Made by a program: the position numbers and the translations under genes
Shown: in pieces, positions 62,271 to 64,000 of the stretch
How positions within the stretch are numbered: the first letter of the stretch is position 1
Layout: each line of letters begins with the position of its first letter
NCBI RefSeq assembly: GCF_021887715.1
Contig: NZ_JAIQXX010000012.1
Span: 20,084 to 84,083 of the forward strand
DNA length: 64,000 nt
Direction of reading: 5' to 3'
DNA from: Winogradskyella immobilis
GTDB lineage: Bacteria; Bacteroidota; Bacteroidia; Flavobacteriales; Flavobacteriaceae
Notes under the pieces: model-generated
Databases searched by the model: none
Seen by the model: only the letters and a program-made list of their open reading frames with translations
What the model was told of the DNA's origin: nothing

Positions 62271-63107
62271 ATGCAAGACAATTTTATAATTCACCAACAA
62301 GCATATAAATATCAATGGACTGGAGATTGTTTTTTGTCTATAAAATCTTTTTATGGAGGAAAAGCAGATTACAAGGTAAAACAACGCGAATATAGAGTTG
62401 ACAAAACCAACTTTCTTATTCTTAATGAATGTACAAAGTATCGCCTAACTATCGATACTACTGATAAGACGGAATCATTTTGCGTGTTTTTCTCACCAAA
62501 TTTTGTTTCAAAAGTTTATTCAGAATTAAACGCCAGTGATAAACAATTACTCGATTTCAATTTTAAAAGACAAAATGGAATTAAACTGTTAGAAATGAAT
62601 TATCCGAATAGCGGAATAGTTTCAGAACTTTTAAAAATAGGAAGAAATAAATCTAATTCTAAGTTAGAAGCACTAAAAAAAGATGAATTTTATCACCAAC
62701 TATTAAATGCAGTATTTTATCAAAATAACGGAAAACTTATCGATACAGAACGTTTAGATTCAAAAAAGAAATCTACCCGTGAAGAACTGTATCAAAGAGT
62801 TGTGTTTGTGAAAGATTTTTTAGATTGTAATTATCATAAAGAATTAAGATTAAGAAAATTAGCAGAAATAGGCTTGTTATCAGAAAATCATTTATTGCGA
62901 AGTTTCAATCAAATTTTTGGTATGTCACCATTCCAATATATTTCGCAAAAAAGAATTAAAGAAGCAAAGCGCCAAATATTAGAAAGCAATAAATCTATAA
63001 AAAATATAGCTTTAGATGTTGGCTATTCCAGTCCTAGCAACTTCAGTAGTTATTTTAAAACAATTGTTGGCAAATCCCCTAGCGCAATGCGAAAAAGTGA
63101 TATATAG
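62271..63107 (+). CDS. AraC family transcriptional regulator
   Basis: 278 residues: an N-terminal cupin-like sensing domain (about 1-150; FSPNFVSKVYSELN and the FYHQLLNAVF region) and a C-terminal double HTH (about 180-278): LRKLAEIGLLSENHLLRSF, FGMSPFQYISQKRIKEAKR and IALDVGYSSPSNFSSYFK with VGKSPSAMRKS. The HTH resembles the 59787 gene's (shared LR.F...G..P.QY...KRI and GKSPSA). It follows copy 2 of the post-secA repeat exactly as the other follows copy 1. Confidence 0.92.
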   Translation: MQDNFIIHQQAYKYQWTGDCFLSIKSFYGGKADYKVKQREYRVDKTNFLILNECTKYRLTIDTTDKTESFCVFFSPNFVSKVYSELNASDKQLLDFNFKRQNGIKLLEMNYPNSGIVSELLKIGRNKSNSKLEALKKDEFYHQLLNAVFYQNNGKLIDTERLDSKKKSTREELYQRVVFVKDFLDCNYHKELRLRKLAEIGLLSENHLLRSFNQIFGMSPFQYISQKRIKEAKRQILESNKSIKNIALDVGYSSPSNFSSYFKTIVGKSPSAMRKSDI

Positions 63108-63154
63108 TAATTCATTTTGTGTCTTTCTCATTTCTTTTGTAGAAAAATAATACT

Positions 63155-63877
63155 ATGAAACCTATAACAATAATACTTTTCTACACACTAATTAATTTAA
63201 TGACAAATCCAAATGACATGATTGATAAACTTAAATCTCACATTCAAAATAAAGACGCAGAAAAAACCATTTTATTTATAAAACAAAATCCAGAAGTCCT
63301 AAATTTAGAAGATAAAAATGGAACGTCAGGTCTAATGTTATTAGCCTACAGTGGGTTTGAAGAAGCTTTTGAAGAGGCCATTGAGTTAAAAAGAACATTT
63401 TCATTCCATGAAGCAATTGTATGTGGTAAAATTGATACTGTAAAAGGTTATCTAATTGCAGACAATTTAAAACTCATAAACACATACTCTAAAGATGGTT
63501 TTACACCTGTATCTTTAGCTACATTTTTCAACCAAACAGAAATTGCAAAATTTCTCATTACAAAAGGCGCAGATCCAAAATTGCATGCAAAAAACCCTTC
63601 TAAAATAAACGCGCTTCACGCTGCAATAGCAAAAGAAAATTTTGAGCTTTGTAAGCTATTTATCGAAAAAGGAGTCGATGTAAATGCTATACAAACCCAA
63701 AAAGTAACGGCTCTCCATTCTGCAGTACATAGAGGCAATTTAGAATTAACCAAACTCCTTGTTGAAAATGGCGCGTCAATAGATTTAAAAATGGATAATG
63801 GTGATACAGCTCTATTAATAGCTCAACGCGAAGGGCATAAGAATATTGAAAAATATCTCCTAACTAAAAGAAATTAG
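63155..63877 (+). CDS. ankyrin repeat protein
   Basis: 240 residues with about five ankyrin repeats: KDGFTPVSLATFFNQTEIAK, FLITKGADPKLHAK, INALHAAIAKENFELCKLF, IEKGVDVNAIQTQKVTALHS and ENGASIDLKMDNGDTALLIA. The first 15 residues are hydrophobic but without a clear signal-peptide cleavage site; a second ATG at 63200 (MTNPNDMI) is an alternative start. A protein-protein interaction role is likely; partner unknown. Possibly transcribed together with the AraC gene 47 bp upstream. Confidence 0.88.
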   Translation: MKPITIILFYTLINLMTNPNDMIDKLKSHIQNKDAEKTILFIKQNPEVLNLEDKNGTSGLMLLAYSGFEEAFEEAIELKRTFSFHEAIVCGKIDTVKGYLIADNLKLINTYSKDGFTPVSLATFFNQTEIAKFLITKGADPKLHAKNPSKINALHAAIAKENFELCKLFIEKGVDVNAIQTQKVTALHSAVHRGNLELTKLLVENGASIDLKMDNGDTALLIAQREGHKNIEKYLLTKRN

Positions 63878-63945
63878 AAAATGATAATTTTATAATAATT
63901 CCTAAAATATTCCCAGGTGATTTCGATAACCCACAATCAACAACA

Positions 63946-64000
63946 ATGCTTTTACATACAGTTGGAAGCTTTGGGAGCTATACTTTCTTTTTGATTGGTG
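63946..64000 (+). other. possible 5' end of a membrane protein gene cut by the window
   Basis: An ATG at 63946 opens a frame reading MLLHTVGSFGSYTFFLIG to the edge, in a longer open frame that begins near 63868. Too short to judge. Otherwise 63878-64000 shows nothing recognisable. Confidence 0.2.

Noticed and set aside
1..64000. tRNA, rRNA, transposase, phage or toxin-antitoxin genes
   Set aside because: None recognised on either strand by eye; a covariance-model scan could not be run here.

Overview
The window looks like chromosomal DNA of a low-GC marine-type member of the Flavobacteriaceae (Bacteroidota). Reasons: AT-rich sequence, a RecQ-KdsD-TatC-LptB neighbourhood, a PorV/PorQ-type barrel, -7 boxes of the Bacteroidota form TAnnTTTG (wza, DUF2795 gene, secA, adenosyltransferase, XRE gene), almost no Shine-Dalgarno sites, and dispersed flavobacterial-type repeats (TGAGCGCAGTCGAA, heptanucleotide arrays). 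No tRNA, rRNA, CRISPR array, IS element or phage gene was recognised.

Layout. (1) 1-8448 is housekeeping and envelope: partial recQ (-), then kdsD-tatC-carboxymuconolactone decarboxylase-lptB (+), TerC and pssA (-), a PorV-like barrel and a DUF4105 protein (+). (2) 8456-51127 is a roughly 43 kb surface-polysaccharide locus, nearly all on the minus strand and therefore read from wza at the right-hand end. Order of reading: wza, wzc, UDP-HexNAc dehydrogenase, UDP-HexNAc epimerase, Wzm/Wzt ABC exporter, sulfotransferase, methyltransferase, GT4, GT2, second sulfotransferase, a DegT aminotransferase/WbqC/methyltransferase/NeuD-like/beta-propeller/dioxygenase module, and a GT2-methyltransferase fusion. 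An inverted plus-strand island (27436-32228) follows, with an MBOAT acyltransferase, two SGNH-like partners (one frameshifted), a methyltransferase and a GT2. Then come GT4s, GT2s, two asparagine-synthetase-like proteins, an exostosin-like protein, an FkbM methyltransferase, an O-antigen polymerase/ligase and finally the priming polyprenyl glycosylphosphotransferase. (3) 51227-59616 returns to core genes: an ABC-F ATPase, an O-methyltransferase, a LolD/MacB-type ATPase, PduO-type adenosyltransferase, a DUF2795 protein and secA. (4) 59617-64000 is an accessory tract behind secA: AraC regulator, VOC protein, a remnant of a second secA 3' end, a membrane-spanning XRE/WG-repeat regulator, a copy of the post-secA sequence, a second AraC regulator and an ankyrin protein.

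How the genes work together. The polyprenyl glycosylphosphotransferase would prime the lipid carrier. The dehydrogenase/epimerase pair would supply a HexNAc uronic acid. About 15 glycosyltransferases would build the chain. Sulfotransferases, methyltransferases, MBOAT/SGNH acylation and amidotransferase-like proteins would decorate it. Wzm/Wzt, the Wzy-like protein and Wza/Wzc would polymerise and export it. The predicted product is an acidic, possibly sulfated, amidated and acylated capsule or exopolysaccharide; its structure cannot be read from the DNA.

The most unusual signals are: the duplicated secA tail and terminator marking recombination joints behind secA; the HTH-membrane-WG-repeat fusion with a helically phased direct repeat at its promoter; an A7 run splitting an SGNH protein; the poorly characterised dioxygenase/propeller sugar module; and heptanucleotide arrays directly before a methyltransferase gene.
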